Origin: Ramichloridium luteum
Taxonomy: Eukaryota > Ascomycota > Dothideomycetes > Mycosphaerellales > Dissoconiaceae
NCBI GenBank assembly: GCA_002368545.1
Contig: MTSC01000005.1
Span: 186,001 to 250,000 of the forward strand
Length of the DNA: 64,000 nucleotides
Direction: 5' to 3'
Shown here: piece by piece, positions 11,680-22,993 of the stretch
How positions within the stretch are numbered: the first letter of the stretch is position 1
How the letters are laid out: every line of letters begins with the position of its first letter
Notes under the pieces: generated by a model
Told to the model about the DNA's origin: nothing
Seen by the model: the letters and a program-made list of their open reading frames with translations, nothing else
The model's database searches: none
Made by a program: the position numbers and the translations under genes

Positions 11680-12128
11680 AAGCAAGGCCATCACGCGTTG
11701 TTTCACTGCTCTCGCTCATCGGCAAATCTCCATCGCATCGATGGGCGATGAGGTTCGAAGCGATAGTATGAAGGTACACTCTTTGGAACGCAGCTGGTGA
11801 GGGCTCGTCAGGTCGTGAAAACACATCTTGCATCGAAACAAGGGATCAACCCGGGATTGACAGAATAATAGCTCATGAGAACAACAAAGAAATTGAACCA
11901 CTAGGATAGCTCAGAACAAATTCACTCTAGAAAAAGTATCCAGATCCAAATAAAGCGAGGAACTCAGGCAAGTGGTGAATCGTGAATGACGAAAAGAGGC
12001 GTCAATACTTGTGACTGGGCCGTCCCACCTGTGTGTTGAATTTGGCATCACTCTCCCGTGAGTGTCGACCTCAACTAATCCACCAACAAACTTCAACAGC
12101 ATTCGGGATTATATTTGTTACGGTTGCA
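11680..12128. other. Intergenic, no gene seen
   Basis: Short spacer between two plus-strand genes, expected to hold a 3' end and the promoter of the BAHD-like gene. No clear motif was found. Confidence 0.5.
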
Positions 12129-13797
12129 ATGGCGGAAACGTTTGAGTATCGCCTCTCATCTATTGATCAGAGCCAGGTGAGTTCCGATCTTGTCAGGTGA
12201 AATACTCGTGCCTATGACTAAATTGTCATTCCGCCAGGAAAGAGACTACATTCGATGCAGCCTGGGGTTTGGATGCACGCTTGCAAACAGAGCGCACGTT
12301 GCCGAGTCTCTGCGTCTTTCCGTTCGGAATGCTGTTCATGAGATGCCCTTCTTGGCTGGACATCTGCAGACTCGCCATTCCCGAAACCCTTCTTCCACAT
12401 GGCAGCTCGGGGGTGCGAATGATCCGTGGGCAGTGACAAGAGACCACGGCCGCTCCCTGAGCCACCACATTGGAGACTACTCTATGCCACATGAGATCGA
12501 AAGAGAGTCGGGAGACGGAGGAGTCGGCCTTGGTCATGAGAAATTCTCGCGGACTTCTCATGCGAAAAGCATTTCGTCACTCCACGGACACAACGAGAAG
12601 AATTTCAGCCGAATGGTCATCTCGGTGACTCTCGATATGGTCGAGTCTTTCTGTCCTTCGATCGCATATCTCGATGCCGGCAACTTTTCAAGCGTACAAG
12701 AGCTTTATCGGAATGATTTACCGTGCTCAAACTTGGTAGGCAATGGCTCTAACCGACTTCTCAATAGAACGACTCTCGATCGAGATGAACCTTCAAAGCC
12801 TGTCTTTGCAATTCAGGCTGCCTTCGTCCCCAACGGAGTGCTGGTCACAATCTGTTTAAATCAATGCGCGGGCGACATCGATGTCCTTGCACGCGTCATT
12901 CGACGCATGTCTAACTCATTGGAGGCAACGCCGCGAACCCAACAATCATTGGCACAGAACGCAGCGATCGAGTCATTGTTCCGTGAGCGCGTGACGGATT
13001 CCGAATACGTCCAGCTTACACTCCGTCGCTCTGGACACAGCACGGGAGAACCACTGCCGACTGCCTCGCCGATTGGACCACAGAATGGGACATGCCGTAC
13101 CGTCGAGTTCAATATCAAGAGGCTAGACATGTACAAGGACTTCGTGAATGAGCGCAACACCGAGATGTACACTGGACAGCACCAGCCGGTAACAAGCCTA
13201 GACTGCTTGGCAGCTATACTCTGGCTGGCCACGACCAATTTGCACGGTGGCTCGTCGTCTATGTCGTCTATGTCCCGTCTGGCACTGACGACTAGCATTT
13301 GGGGACCGGATAAGCGCGATCCGACATTCTCGGGGTACTTCAATGGTAATACATCAGTACAGACTACTATTACCCGTCCATCGACACAGCTCTCAGTGCC
13401 TTTGGAGCTCGGCGCCGTTGCAAGAGCTGCGTGGGATATTCGAGAGCAGATCGGTCGCCTGTATCAAGCGACCAGTGGACTTCCTCCTGATCTATTGAGG
13501 CAAACGGATGCTTCCCAGGTCAACCAAGTCCTTGATCTGACCTTGCAAGACTGGCGTCACCTTCCAGTGAGCGACGATGCTACACTGGCGTTGGGATTAG
13601 GACAACCCGCCTGGATTAGCAATGCAAGCCAAAGCCACGCCTCATGTGTGTACACTTTGCTGCCACAGCGCAAGCAAGGCATTTGGGAGGTCACAATCGA
13701 AGCTTCGGAGCGCAAGCTGGCTGGACTGCTGTCAGGTGGTGCACTCCGCGATGTATTGTTGGAAGACAGCGACAAAGCACAGAAGTCCAGTTCCTGA
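12129..13797 (+). CDS. BAHD-like acyltransferase homologue with altered catalytic motif
   Basis: Two exons: 12129..12176 and 12238..13797, 535 residues. The small first exon encodes MAETFEYRLSSIDQSQ and the 61-bp intron (GTGAGT...CCAG, phase 0) joins it to ERDYIRCSLGF. The join recreates the N-terminal pattern of fungal BAHD (Transferase, PF02458) proteins: LSxxDQ, then YIRxxLxF. The family active site HxxxD should fall near residue 225-250. Here the aligned segment reads CLNQCAGDIDV, so the His that acts as general base appears as Gln while the Asp remains. The second family motif (DFGWG-like) is also weak; TSIWGPDKRD and GYFNGN lie in that region. Fungal relatives include trichothecene 3-O-acetyltransferases. 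The protein is long for the family, with an insertion around residues 100-150. It may be a non-catalytic homologue or use another mechanism. No other biosynthetic genes adjoin it. Confidence 0.78.
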
Positions 13798-14404
13798 GAC
13801 ACATTGCCAGGGACATTAGCTTAGCTGACCCCACGGCCACCTAAAGATTGCTGAGAATTCGATGAGAACGCGTTGTATTTCGGTCCATTGGAAGGAACAG
13901 TGGACACTAGGAACAGAAAATGCACGATCCTATTGTCATGTATAACAGGCAGAGCAGGCAGATCACTAAATCGGATTCAAAACAAAACTGTTCGAAGTCC
14001 GCGGATGTCATGTTTCATCGCGGAGGTTATTTAGATGCAGACCGGCTGGTTCGGAGAACGGCACGTGTTTGAAAAGTGGACAGCCCTGAAACGTCATCTT
14101 ATTCACAGCCGCGGAACCTTGCCCATTTGGCCGCTAGACAATTACAGTAGAACAGACTAGCATCCGGTTGGGAGCTTGTGTACAGAACACGAACATGTCT
14201 ATTCCTTGCGCCTCAGCCTGTCCCTAGAGCTCATATAGGAGCAAAGGCTCGCCATCCACGCGCCGGCTTCAGAGTGCATTGACGAGCGTCCCCAACCTCA
14301 CGTTCTGCCCCCCAATAATGCGCTTGGGGCAGTGACCGAATCCGAGTGCTCCCGGCCCGACCAATCTCCTGCCCACCACCACTACTCACCACTCACCACT
14401 CACC
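13798..14404. other. Intergenic, promoter of the AP180-like gene
   Basis: No gene was found. Directly before the ATG at 14405 is a short direct repeat of CACTCAC units (14385-14404), giving a pyrimidine/A-rich leader typical of highly expressed fungal genes. Confidence 0.5.
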
Positions 14405-16222
14405 ATGTCGAGCTCGTTCGAGAAGTCTGTCAAGGGCGGCACCAAGGTCAAGCTCGCCGCCCCCAAGTCGAAATATGTCGAGCACATCCTGCTGGCGACG
14501 CAGTCCGGCGAGGCTGGTGTCGCGGAGGTCTTCCGCAGCCTCACACCCCGCCTGCGCGACGCGACGTGGACGGTGGCCTTCAAGTCGCTCATCATCGTCC
14601 ACCTGATGATCAAGGAGGGCGTACAGGATGTCACCCTGCGCTACATCGCCATTGCGCCGCGGAACCGGCTCGCGATCAATAGCTTCACCGACGTGCAGAC
14701 TCAAGGTCATAATATAAGGAATTATTGCGAGTATCTGCTTGCTCGAGGCTTGGCGTTTGAAAAGACGAAAATCGACCATGTGCGATCAGGAGAAGGGCGT
14801 ATGAAAAGCTTGACTGTGGACAAGGGCCTGCTCCGAGAGACGGAGGTGGTCCAATATCAATTGAAAGCGCTAGTCAAATGCGATCTGTTGACCACGGATG
14901 TTGAGAACGATATTACTTTGACAGCTTTCCGACTGCTCACAAGAGATCTGCTTGACCTGTACAACGTGGAGAACGAGGCAGTCATGAACGTACTCAGCCA
15001 TTATTTCGAGATGTCGCGACCGGATGCCGAGCGTGCGATCAAGATTTACAAGACTTTCTGCGCACAGACGGAGCTTGTTGTGCAATACCTGAGCGTTGCC
15101 AGGCGATTTGAGCATGCGACTCGATTGGAAATTCCTAAGCTGAAGCATGCCCCAATCACACTGGCTGCTTCGCTGCAAGAGTACCTAGACGACAAGGACT
15201 TCGAGATCAACCGGCGACAGTACTTGGCGGAGCAGGATGCGAAGAAGAATGGTCAGAGGTTCAAGAAGCCTTCACATTCCGCAAGTCCGACTGCCGAATC
15301 AAGTTCTAAGCCACCGGCAGCTCCAACGCCATTCGACTCTATGATGACCTCTGCGCCAGCAGCGGCCAGTCAGCCAGTCAAGGGCCCAGCTCCAGACTTG
15401 ATTGACTTTTTCGACTCAATCGAGAGCAACCAGCAGACTATGGCTACCAATCCATTCTTACAACAACAGCAGCAGCAGCAACCGCAGACGACAGGGTTCC
15501 CGCAAGGCTATCAACAAGCTCCGCAGCAATTTGTTCAGCAAGAGCCACCGCAACAACAGGCATACGGCTTCGATGCAAATAGCTCTAGCCCGTTCGGACA
15601 AGTGCCACAGCAGCAGCCTCCGCAACCTCAGGTGCTGCAAACACAGTACACAGGTGCAGGTTTCGGTGGCTATGGCCCTCAACCTACGCAACAACAGGCG
15701 TTTGCAACGGGCGGGGCGTATCAAACGAGTCAACAACTCTATGGCGCCAACCTTCAAGTACAGCCGACAGGTCAGCTACAGCCGCAGACCACGAACCCTT
15801 TCCGGCTGTCGATGATGGCAACAGGCGCGCAAAGCGCACAAGGCACAAATCCCTTTGCCAGGAATGCTCAGCCGCAGTCGATACCAGAGGACAGGATTCC
15901 TCCGCAGCAATTGCAGCCACAGTTTAGCCAACAGCAGCCTAACTACCAAGCTCAGCCCTTGCAAGCTCAGCAAACAGGCACCAACCCGTTCGCGCGCGCC
16001 CAAGCATCAGCAACGCCGCCGGCTGCTCTCACGGTGCAGCCAACTGGTAGCACGAACCCATTCCGCCAATCAGCATTCGTCAACCAGCAAACGGGTACCG
16101 GCTGGCAAAACGCTCCCCAAGCGACCATGGGTGGTCTGGAGAACCTTCAAACCATCCCGGTCTTTCCCCGTCCAGGCCAGGCACCACCGCAACAGCAGAC
16201 GCAACAATCACCATGGATCTGA
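14405..16222 (+). CDS. ANTH-domain clathrin adaptor (AP180/YAP1801 family)
   Basis: Single exon, 605 residues. The ANTH domain spans residues of about 1-285. It starts MSSSFEKSVKGGTKVKLAAP; the Lys-rich KxTK-type patch binds PI(4,5)P2 in this family, followed by KSKYVEHILLAT and the helical solenoid. The tail is Gln/Pro/Ala-rich with a polyQ tract and carries five NPF motifs (the first at residues 349-351) that bind EH-domain proteins such as Pan1/Ede1. A DLIDFFDS segment (331-338) and a final SPWI resemble clathrin-binding sites. The expected role is to recruit clathrin and cargo (synaptobrevin-type SNAREs) to the plasma membrane in endocytosis. Length and layout match yeast Yap1801/Yap1802. 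No intron is needed, since the frame is open from end to end. Confidence 0.93.
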   Translation: MSSSFEKSVKGGTKVKLAAPKSKYVEHILLATQSGEAGVAEVFRSLTPRLRDATWTVAFKSLIIVHLMIKEGVQDVTLRYIAIAPRNRLAINSFTDVQTQGHNIRNYCEYLLARGLAFEKTKIDHVRSGEGRMKSLTVDKGLLRETEVVQYQLKALVKCDLLTTDVENDITLTAFRLLTRDLLDLYNVENEAVMNVLSHYFEMSRPDAERAIKIYKTFCAQTELVVQYLSVARRFEHATRLEIPKLKHAPITLAASLQEYLDDKDFEINRRQYLAEQDAKKNGQRFKKPSHSASPTAESSSKPPAAPTPFDSMMTSAPAAASQPVKGPAPDLIDFFDSIESNQQTMATNPFLQQQQQQQPQTTGFPQGYQQAPQQFVQQEPPQQQAYGFDANSSSPFGQVPQQQPPQPQVLQTQYTGAGFGGYGPQPTQQQAFATGGAYQTSQQLYGANLQVQPTGQLQPQTTNPFRLSMMATGAQSAQGTNPFARNAQPQSIPEDRIPPQQLQPQFSQQQPNYQAQPLQAQQTGTNPFARAQASATPPAALTVQPTGSTNPFRQSAFVNQQTGTGWQNAPQATMGGLENLQTIPVFPRPGQAPPQQQTQQSPWI

Positions 16223-17111
16223 TTTGGAAAGGAATAAAAGTATGCGAGCTTGAGAGCACTGCGCCGAGTGCGATTTAGCGTGGCGTTCTAGGCGTAACAA
16301 TTGCATTGGGATTCATAATTTGGGCGAGCAAAGTGGTTCATGAGCCACACCTGAGTTGTTAGTTGAGTAGGAATGAATGGTTGGCAGTTGGTCAGTGAGA
16401 TCAGAATACTGCGCGACTCGCGTTGAAGCGTTGGCTGGGTTGGATGGGTTCGTTCATGGGGGATAGATAATCGATATCGACATACGAGACATGGACCCAG
16501 TGCTTGCATTGCACTTTTCACTACGAACAATCTTGGAAATCTGACACGTGATTGCTCGATTGGCAGTTTGGTACAACTGCACCACTGCCAAGGTCCTACA
16601 CGACAAGGCCGTGGTAGATTCTTGGTGGAGTGTGGTGAAGGTTGCAGGGCGCAGGTAAAACTGAAGTGCTGACACTTGTGTTGGTCAGCATCCATGGATG
16701 ACCGAAATCAACCGCGCTTGCATTTGGAGCTAGGGTTCGGAAGCTGCTCCACCATCCATCAAGCAGCCTTCGAAACAGCCATTGGATCCTTGCGCATGGT
16801 AGCTCTTGATATTGTCGTTTACGGCAGCATTAATCTTGCTAGTGTGGTGCCCTGCGTCTTAGAATGAGGCCAGTCGATGTGATTTTTGGGCTTCCAGCAC
16901 GATCCATACACATTTGACCAAGCAAGACCGGCCTAGCTACAAGGTGAGTCTGGGGATCTTGTGACTGCATGTTGATACTATAAATACGGGTGCGGGAAGC
17001 TATGAGTCTCATCTTGTACTTCTATCATATGCACCGTACAAGGCACCTGAGTGAGCCTTCGTCACCTGCCCAAAACGACATCAACCCCCGTCACAAAGCA
17101 TCCGAAATACC
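16223..17111. other. Intergenic, promoter of the NmrA-like gene
   Basis: No gene was found in 890 bp. Frames on either strand are short and unsupported. A TATA box candidate at 16979-16986 is listed separately. Confidence 0.5.
16979..16986 (+). promoter_or_regulatory. TATA box candidate
   Basis: TATAAATA lies about 126 bp upstream of the ATG at 17112 in a region without coding sequence. Sequence and distance fit a core promoter element for the NmrA-like gene. Confidence 0.5.
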
Positions 17112-18053
17112 ATGGCATCAAAGCGGCTAATCACTATCCTCGGTGGCACGGGAAAACAAGGTGGCTCCATCATTGACGTTGTTCTTGCCCGCCCAGAGCT
17201 CTCCGCCAAATATGCCCTGCGCAGCATCACGCGTGACACCACGAGCGGCAAAGCGCAAGCCTTGACGGGAAAAGGCGTCGAGATGGTGAAAGCCGAGCTG
17301 GACGACCTGGAGTCACTCAAGTCTGCCTTCCACGGCTCTTATGGCGTGTTCGGGGTGACGGACTTCTGGAGCATCATGGACAAGGCGCGGGAGATCCAGC
17401 AGGGCAAAAACATCGTGGACGCGGCCAGGGCGGAGGGCGTACAGCACCTGGTCTTCTCCGGCCTACCATGGGTGGAGAAGCTGACCAATGGTGAGCTGAA
17501 GCACGTCGAGCATTTCGACGGCAAGGCCGAGATCGTGGAGTATGCGGAATCCGCCAAGGGTGACATGGTCGCGTCGTATTTCATGCCGGCCATGTTTATT
17601 GACTTCACCAAGAATCAAGTCAAAGAAGTCGACGGGAAGCCGACACTGAGCATGCCTTTCCCTTCGGAGAACATCGCCTGGCCGCTGATCGACATTCGTC
17701 GCGATGGCGGAAAGTTCGTCATGGGAATCTTCGAGGCCGGCGCTGCCGCAAACGGTGCTAAAGTCCACGCTGTGAGCACTTGGACGACGCCGAAGGAGGT
17801 TGTCGCTACACTGAGCAAGGTCGCGGGTCAAGAGGTGGTGTTCAGGACAATCTCAGGTGAGGAGTACGGAAAGCATCTTTCAGAACCTGTGCGCGATGAA
17901 CTTGTTGAGACAATGCTGCTCATCGGCGACTATAGCTACTTCGGAAAGGGCGAGGAGAAGAAGCAGAGTGAGCATGACAAGTGGTTGCTCAAGGATGCCG
18001 ACCTTATTTCTTACGCCCGCTGGGCAGAGGCAAGCGGTCCTCTCAAGCTGTGA
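17112..18053 (+). CDS. NmrA-like family NAD(P)-binding protein
   Basis: Single exon, 313 residues, about the usual length of the family. The N-terminus carries the dinucleotide-binding loop GGTGKQGG (residues 11-18) after a beta strand (LITIL). It is followed by RSITRD, where a basic residue after the second strand suits NADP(H). HLVFSGLPWVEKLTNG matches the region where classical short-chain dehydrogenases place their active-site Tyr/Lys, but the YxxxK pair is not present. NmrA-like proteins are often redox sensors or regulators rather than enzymes; the founding member represses the GATA factor AreA under nitrogen sufficiency. This copy is closer to the broad HSCARG-like group, so no specific partner can be named. 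A TATA box lies 126 bp upstream. Confidence 0.88.
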   Translation: MASKRLITILGGTGKQGGSIIDVVLARPELSAKYALRSITRDTTSGKAQALTGKGVEMVKAELDDLESLKSAFHGSYGVFGVTDFWSIMDKAREIQQGKNIVDAARAEGVQHLVFSGLPWVEKLTNGELKHVEHFDGKAEIVEYAESAKGDMVASYFMPAMFIDFTKNQVKEVDGKPTLSMPFPSENIAWPLIDIRRDGGKFVMGIFEAGAAANGAKVHAVSTWTTPKEVVATLSKVAGQEVVFRTISGEEYGKHLSEPVRDELVETMLLIGDYSYFGKGEEKKQSEHDKWLLKDADLISYARWAEASGPLKL

Positions 18054-18645
18054 TGAGCCAAAGTTACAATCTGTAGCAACAAAAGCAAATGAGCAAATGG
18101 AATTCAATGACCCAGGGAAATCAATCGGCGGTGCATCCACATAACTTTATTTCGGCACAGATTGCACCAGTGCAATGTGGAGTCGAATCAATATATTCAG
18201 GACATTCTTCAGGACAGGGTCTGTATTTACTCCTTGCACGGCTAAAATCGGCACTGCTGTTAATTAAGGTGTTCATCATCGCAGCGGGGTATGTTTAGAT
18301 CAGATCGGAACGGGCAGATCTGCCTCTCTCCACGCGATTTGATTGTTGCGCCCCACCAAATTCCCAGCCAACTTTGAACGGTTCATGCCAGAGCGCGTCA
18401 TTCCCCACGTGGTTCCAGAAAAAATAGCTCCCTATCACATTGGTAGCAAGAGACGCCGCACGTCATCCATGGAGGTTATTCTTGCTCCTCTTGTCGTCCA
18501 TTCCCATGACCGTATTCATCCTTGGTCCTTTTGTTCACTGCTGCTGGCTGTATTGAGAATCAGTTGAGCAAGATCGTGAGGCAAGTACAGACAGGGATCC
18601 AGCTTCAAATACGGCGAAGCGCCGCCGGCGAGATATTGGTTCAAG
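18054..18645. other. Intergenic, promoter of the sugar transporter
   Basis: No gene was found. A CACGTG E-box at 18406-18411, about 235 bp before the transporter start, is the only motif that stands out, and a 6-bp match can occur by chance. Confidence 0.45.
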
Positions 18646-20426
18646 ATGGCTGCGGTCAAGAAATTCTTCTCCGATGCGCACCTGCAAGTGAGTGCTCTTC
18701 TCGACTGTGGAATGATGAGGGAACGACTCGCACGAAACTTACTTTAGATTGAAATTCGCGGAGAGGCTGACAATGTGTCTGTCAGGTCGTTGCTTTCAGC
18801 AGCACGGCGATTGCCCTCTATGGATACGATCAAGGCATGATGTCCTTGATCAACACCAACAAGGACTACCTATCGACCATGGGCATCGGCAAGGAGGACC
18901 CGCAAGTTGGTGTCATTGTCGCCGTGTACTATATCGGCTGCTCACTGGGCGCCGTTCTGTTCAGTTGGTTAGCGGATCGCCTTGGACGCAGAGCTGGATT
19001 GTTTGGATGTTTGGCGACATGCTCTCTTGGCAACCTGATCTGCTTCATTGCCGGTCTAGGATTCTCTCAGGGTGCTCTGCCAGTCATGTATGCCGGCAGA
19101 GTGATTATGGGCCTCGGTGTCGGTTGGTAGTCTCTGCAGGGCACTTGGGGCTCAAAGTACTGACGGCTAGTAGGCGGTGTGGACTCCGTAGTACCGACTT
19201 ACAGCTCTGAACTTGCCGACGACGATTCGCGAGGCAAGGCGCTGGCCCAGGAGTTCCAGGCCAACATCTTCGGACTTAACTTGGCATTTGCCGTCAACCT
19301 GGCTCTGACGCATACCCTCGGCAAATCTAATCAATGGGCCTGGCGTGTTCCGATCATCGCAATGCAAATCTTTCCATTGAGCTTGCTGATCTTCATCGGC
19401 GAGCTGCCGGAAAGTCCTCGATGGCTAGCAGGCCGCGGAAAGAAGGACGGAGCGATCAAATCACTGGAGCGATTCCATGATGAGGGCGATGCGAAGAAGC
19501 GATACGACGAGCTTGTCCAAGCCGCAGAAGACGAAGAAGGAAAGGCCGCCTCCTACAAGGACATGCTCACCCCTGGACATGCGCAGTTCCACCCCACTAT
19601 GATTACCATCATGGGACAGATCAACCAGGCATTGACTGGCTATGGATGTGAGTAACGCTGAATGATCCGCTCAAAGGAGGCGCTAACGTTGGGCAGGCTT
19701 GTCTGTATATGGCCCTCAGATCTTCGAACTTCTTGGATATGGTACCACGCTGGCGGAGTACCTAACGCAGGCGAACTACGTCTCGTACCTGGTCCTCATG
19801 ACCTTTGCCTGGCTGCTGATTGACGCGCTCGGTCGTCGATCTGTCTTACTGTATGGCTCGGGCGTCCTGATATCATCATTTGTGCTTTTGACTATTTTCG
19901 GCGGCCTCGCTATGAATGCTCCCAAGCTCGGCATCGATGTCGATGCCGTGGCCATCCCTGGCATCGTGGTTCTGTTCGTTGCCACGGGTGGCTTTGGAAT
20001 CGGTTGGCTCACTCCCATTTGGCTCATTCCCACCGAGATCTATCCAACGACTGTCCGCGCGAAAGGCACTGCAATCTCGGTCATCATTTGGGGTATCGCC
20101 AACTTTGTGGTCACGCTAATGTCACCCATCCTCTTTAACAATCTGAAGTACTGGGTAAGGGTCTCAAGCCCTAGTCGGAAGAACAATGCTGACCCATGCA
20201 CCAGATCTTCCTCGTCTTCGCAGCAACCAATACCGTCGCCGGCGTGTGGACATTCTTTTACTGCCCAGAAACCGGTGGTCGCAGCTTCGAGGAGAACCAA
20301 GAGTTCTTCGAGGATGCGAAAGAAGAGAAGAGTTGGCAAGTTCGCAAAGTCGGCGATGGAAAGTTCAAGTACTTGCCATACCCTAAGCCGGATGGTGAAA
20401 ACGGCGAGAGCCAGCCGCTTTTGTAA
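18646..20426 (+). CDS. MFS sugar transporter
   Basis: Five exons: 18646..18687, 18786..19122, 19174..19647, 19697..20154 and 20205..20426, 510 residues. Every junction keeps frame and rebuilds conserved family text: exon 2 to 3 gives GLGVGGVDSVVPTYSSEL, and exon 3 to 4 gives TGYGCLSVYGPQ. Family signatures of PF00083 are present: YGYDQGMMS near the first helix, LADRLGRRAG between helices 2 and 3, GELPESPRWL after helix 6, and PETGGRSFEE after helix 12. About 12 membrane segments are expected, with a charged central loop. The first exon codes for only 14 residues (MAAVKKFFSDAHLQ). It should import a hexose or related sugar by proton symport at the plasma membrane. The substrate is unknown. Exon 2 could be extended by other donors near 19127, but only 19122 restores the conserved GG. 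Confidence 0.9.
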
Positions 20427-21142
20427 GTGTGCTGACACCCCCATGCACTTGAAGATTCACTGACCATACGATCACAGACGCCGAATTGCAGATCAAGTTC
20501 AGTAGGACCAACGCGGATGCGGATCTCATATGAAGCGACCAATCAATTGATACAGATGGGTCTTGGAAAGTTGGCATATTCTTGGTACTCTTACCAGTTG
20601 GATAATGTATGTTCTTGATATTGGATTACGCTTTGGAATCCTCCGGATAGCAAGCGTCAATAGAAATCGCAACATGAGCGTGGATTAATGCTCAGTCGTG
20701 TTCCATAATTTTCAGACCATACAACATCTCGTGATATTCTACATGGACAAAGAAGGATTTCCCGGTACAATTGTTGTAGGACTGGCCTTTTGGTAAAGTG
20801 CGGGGCTTCGGGCTCAACGAAGACTCTGGTCCAAACTTGCGATGGGCATGATGAGAATTTGGGATTTTAACTGCAGTACCAATTTCCATCCATGACCTCT
20901 AAGGGATTGGATATAAAGTTCACAGGAGAAGCACAACTCGGGTCTCAAACACAGAAATCCATTACTCGACTGCGAAGTTGAACACAGCACAGCGGCGTAC
21001 AACGCATCACGATTAAACACCGCTTTCAACATACGCTCTTTCTGCCCCACCCTAGGCATACTGATATTTGTCGATCAAAGGAACACTTTTCGCATTGTCG
21101 CGACGGAGAATTCTAAGGTTTAACGACTAAACATTTGCGAAG
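20427..21142. other. Intergenic, promoter of NMT
   Basis: Nothing coding is supported in 715 bp. It is expected to contain the transporter 3' end and the NMT promoter. Confidence 0.5.
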
Positions 21143-22522
21143 ATGTCTTCCAAAGAGGGCAAAGCGCCGGAGGACTACAAGTTCTGGAACACGCAACCAG
21201 TGCGCAAGTTTGACGAACCCAACTTGCTACAAACCACTACTGGCCCGAACGGAGAAGTGCTGCCAGAAGGACCCATTCTGCCCGACGAGATCTGTATTGC
21301 AAGCGCCAAACCCACTCCAAGTCGACTCCCTGACGGATTTGAATGGTGTGAGATTGATCTTTCCGACAAGGAAGAGCTTCAAGAGTTTTACGACTTGCTG
21401 TTCAACCACTACGTCGAAGACACGGACGGATCTTTCCGTTTCAACTATTCCCAGGAGTTCCTCAACTGGGCGCTCAAGCCGCCAGGCTGGAAGAAGGAAT
21501 GGCACCTCGGTGTTCGCACCAAAGTCGAGGGCAAGAAGGGCAAGCTGGTCGCATCGATCGCCGGCATTCCCGTCACTCTCCGTGTGCGCAAGTCGACGTT
21601 CAAGGCGTCCGAGATCAACTTTCTGGCGATCCACCGCAAGCTTCGCAACAAGCGTCTCGCACCGGTGTTGATCCGCGAGATCACCCGACGATGCTTCCAC
21701 AATGGCATCTACCAGGCTCTCTACACAGCCGGCACCCTGCTTCCGACGCCCATGGCGACCTGCCGCTACTACCATCGTTCGTTGGACTGGGAGCATCTCT
21801 ATAAGATGGGATTCAGCCATTTGCCCTTCGGGTCGACGGAGTTGCGACAGAAGCTCAAGTACAAGGTCGACACGCAAACGAGCACGAAAGGTCTGCGGCC
21901 GATGAAGCCGGCAGACATCCCGGCTGTCAAGGATCTACTGACTCGCTTCGGCGAACGATTCGATCTTCGTCAGGACTTCAGTGAAGAAGAGGTCTCGCAT
22001 TGGCTCTGCTCAGAAGCATCGAAGGATGTCGTCTGGTCGTTTGTCGTCGAGGAGAATGGCAAGATCACTGACTTCATCTCATACTACCTTCTGGAAGTGA
22101 GTGCTCAACGTCCCTCATATCCTACATCGGTCTCACTAACACCATTCTAGTCTACCGTCCTGCGCTCTACACACAAGGACACCATCCGCGCAGCATACTT
22201 ATACTATTACGCCACCGAGACCGCATTCGCCGAGGACAAGAAGGTCGTCGGCAATGTTCCCGACGCCGCTCTCCAAGCTCGGCTCCAGCAGCTCATCTCT
22301 GACGTTCTGATCCTGGCCAAGAAGGACAACTTCCACGTCTTCAACGCCCTCAGCTTGCTCGACAATCCCCTGTTCCTGAAGGAGCAGAAATTCGAGCCTG
22401 GTGATGGCAAGCTTCACTTCTACCTGTACAATTGGCGCACGGACTTCTTCAACAATGGCTTGGACAAGACCGACCAGCTCGATCCGAGCAATATGGGTGG
22501 TGTTGGCATTGTCATGCTGTAG
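21143..22522 (+). CDS. NMT1: Glycylpeptide N-tetradecanoyltransferase (N-myristoyltransferase)
   Basis: Two exons: 21143..22096 and 22151..22522, 441 residues (yeast Nmt1 has 455). The 54-bp intron has donor GTGAGT and acceptor TTCTAG, phase 0. It transfers myristate from myristoyl-CoA to N-terminal Gly of proteins in the cytosol. Clear family text includes DYKFWNTQPV near the start, EINFLAIHRKLRNKRLAPVL (the myristoyl-CoA binding signature) and YTAGTLLPTP, and the C-terminus ends GGVGIVML. In this family the free carboxylate of the last residue acts as the catalytic base, so the intact end matters, and here it is intact. The long auxiliary N-terminus of some orthologues is short in this copy. 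It faces ERV14 tail to tail, and MetAP1, which prepares its substrates, lies 2 kb away on the other strand. Confidence 0.96.
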
Positions 22523-22993
22523 TGTAAAGTACACATTGTAACCCGTTCAATGAGCTACTCGCGATTATGCTGTCGAGGTCCTCTTCGTTCACCTTGGAGA
22601 GAGATATCTGCCCAATGGCTTGAGAGATGCATACAGATCAAAATCGAAAGTCTCTGCTGCTTTGACAGTAACCCCGAGAGGAGCGGTTTCAAACAAAGTA
22701 TGCTCAATTTGCGCTGCTTACAACACCTGGCAGTCCCACGCGTGTCATTGCTAGGGTATCATTATCAGACAGAGCCGCTCTACCTCAAGAAACTTTATAC
22801 ATCACAACCCATTCGTCTTGTTGCCCCGAGGCCCATGCTTTCCATGCTACACATGTCTCATTAATTGTCGTCAGCTGGGAACAAGGTGGGCTTCAATTCC
22901 CCGGTCGTCCCGACATGTCATATATCTCCAGCCTGGGACGGACCAGTGTCCGTAGTTCGATTTGACGGCCAAAGTACCAGCCTTTGGGGGAGC
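22523..22993. other. Convergent 3' spacer
   Basis: Spacer between the stop codons of NMT (+) and ERV14 (-). It should contain both 3' untranslated regions. No gene was seen. Confidence 0.5.
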
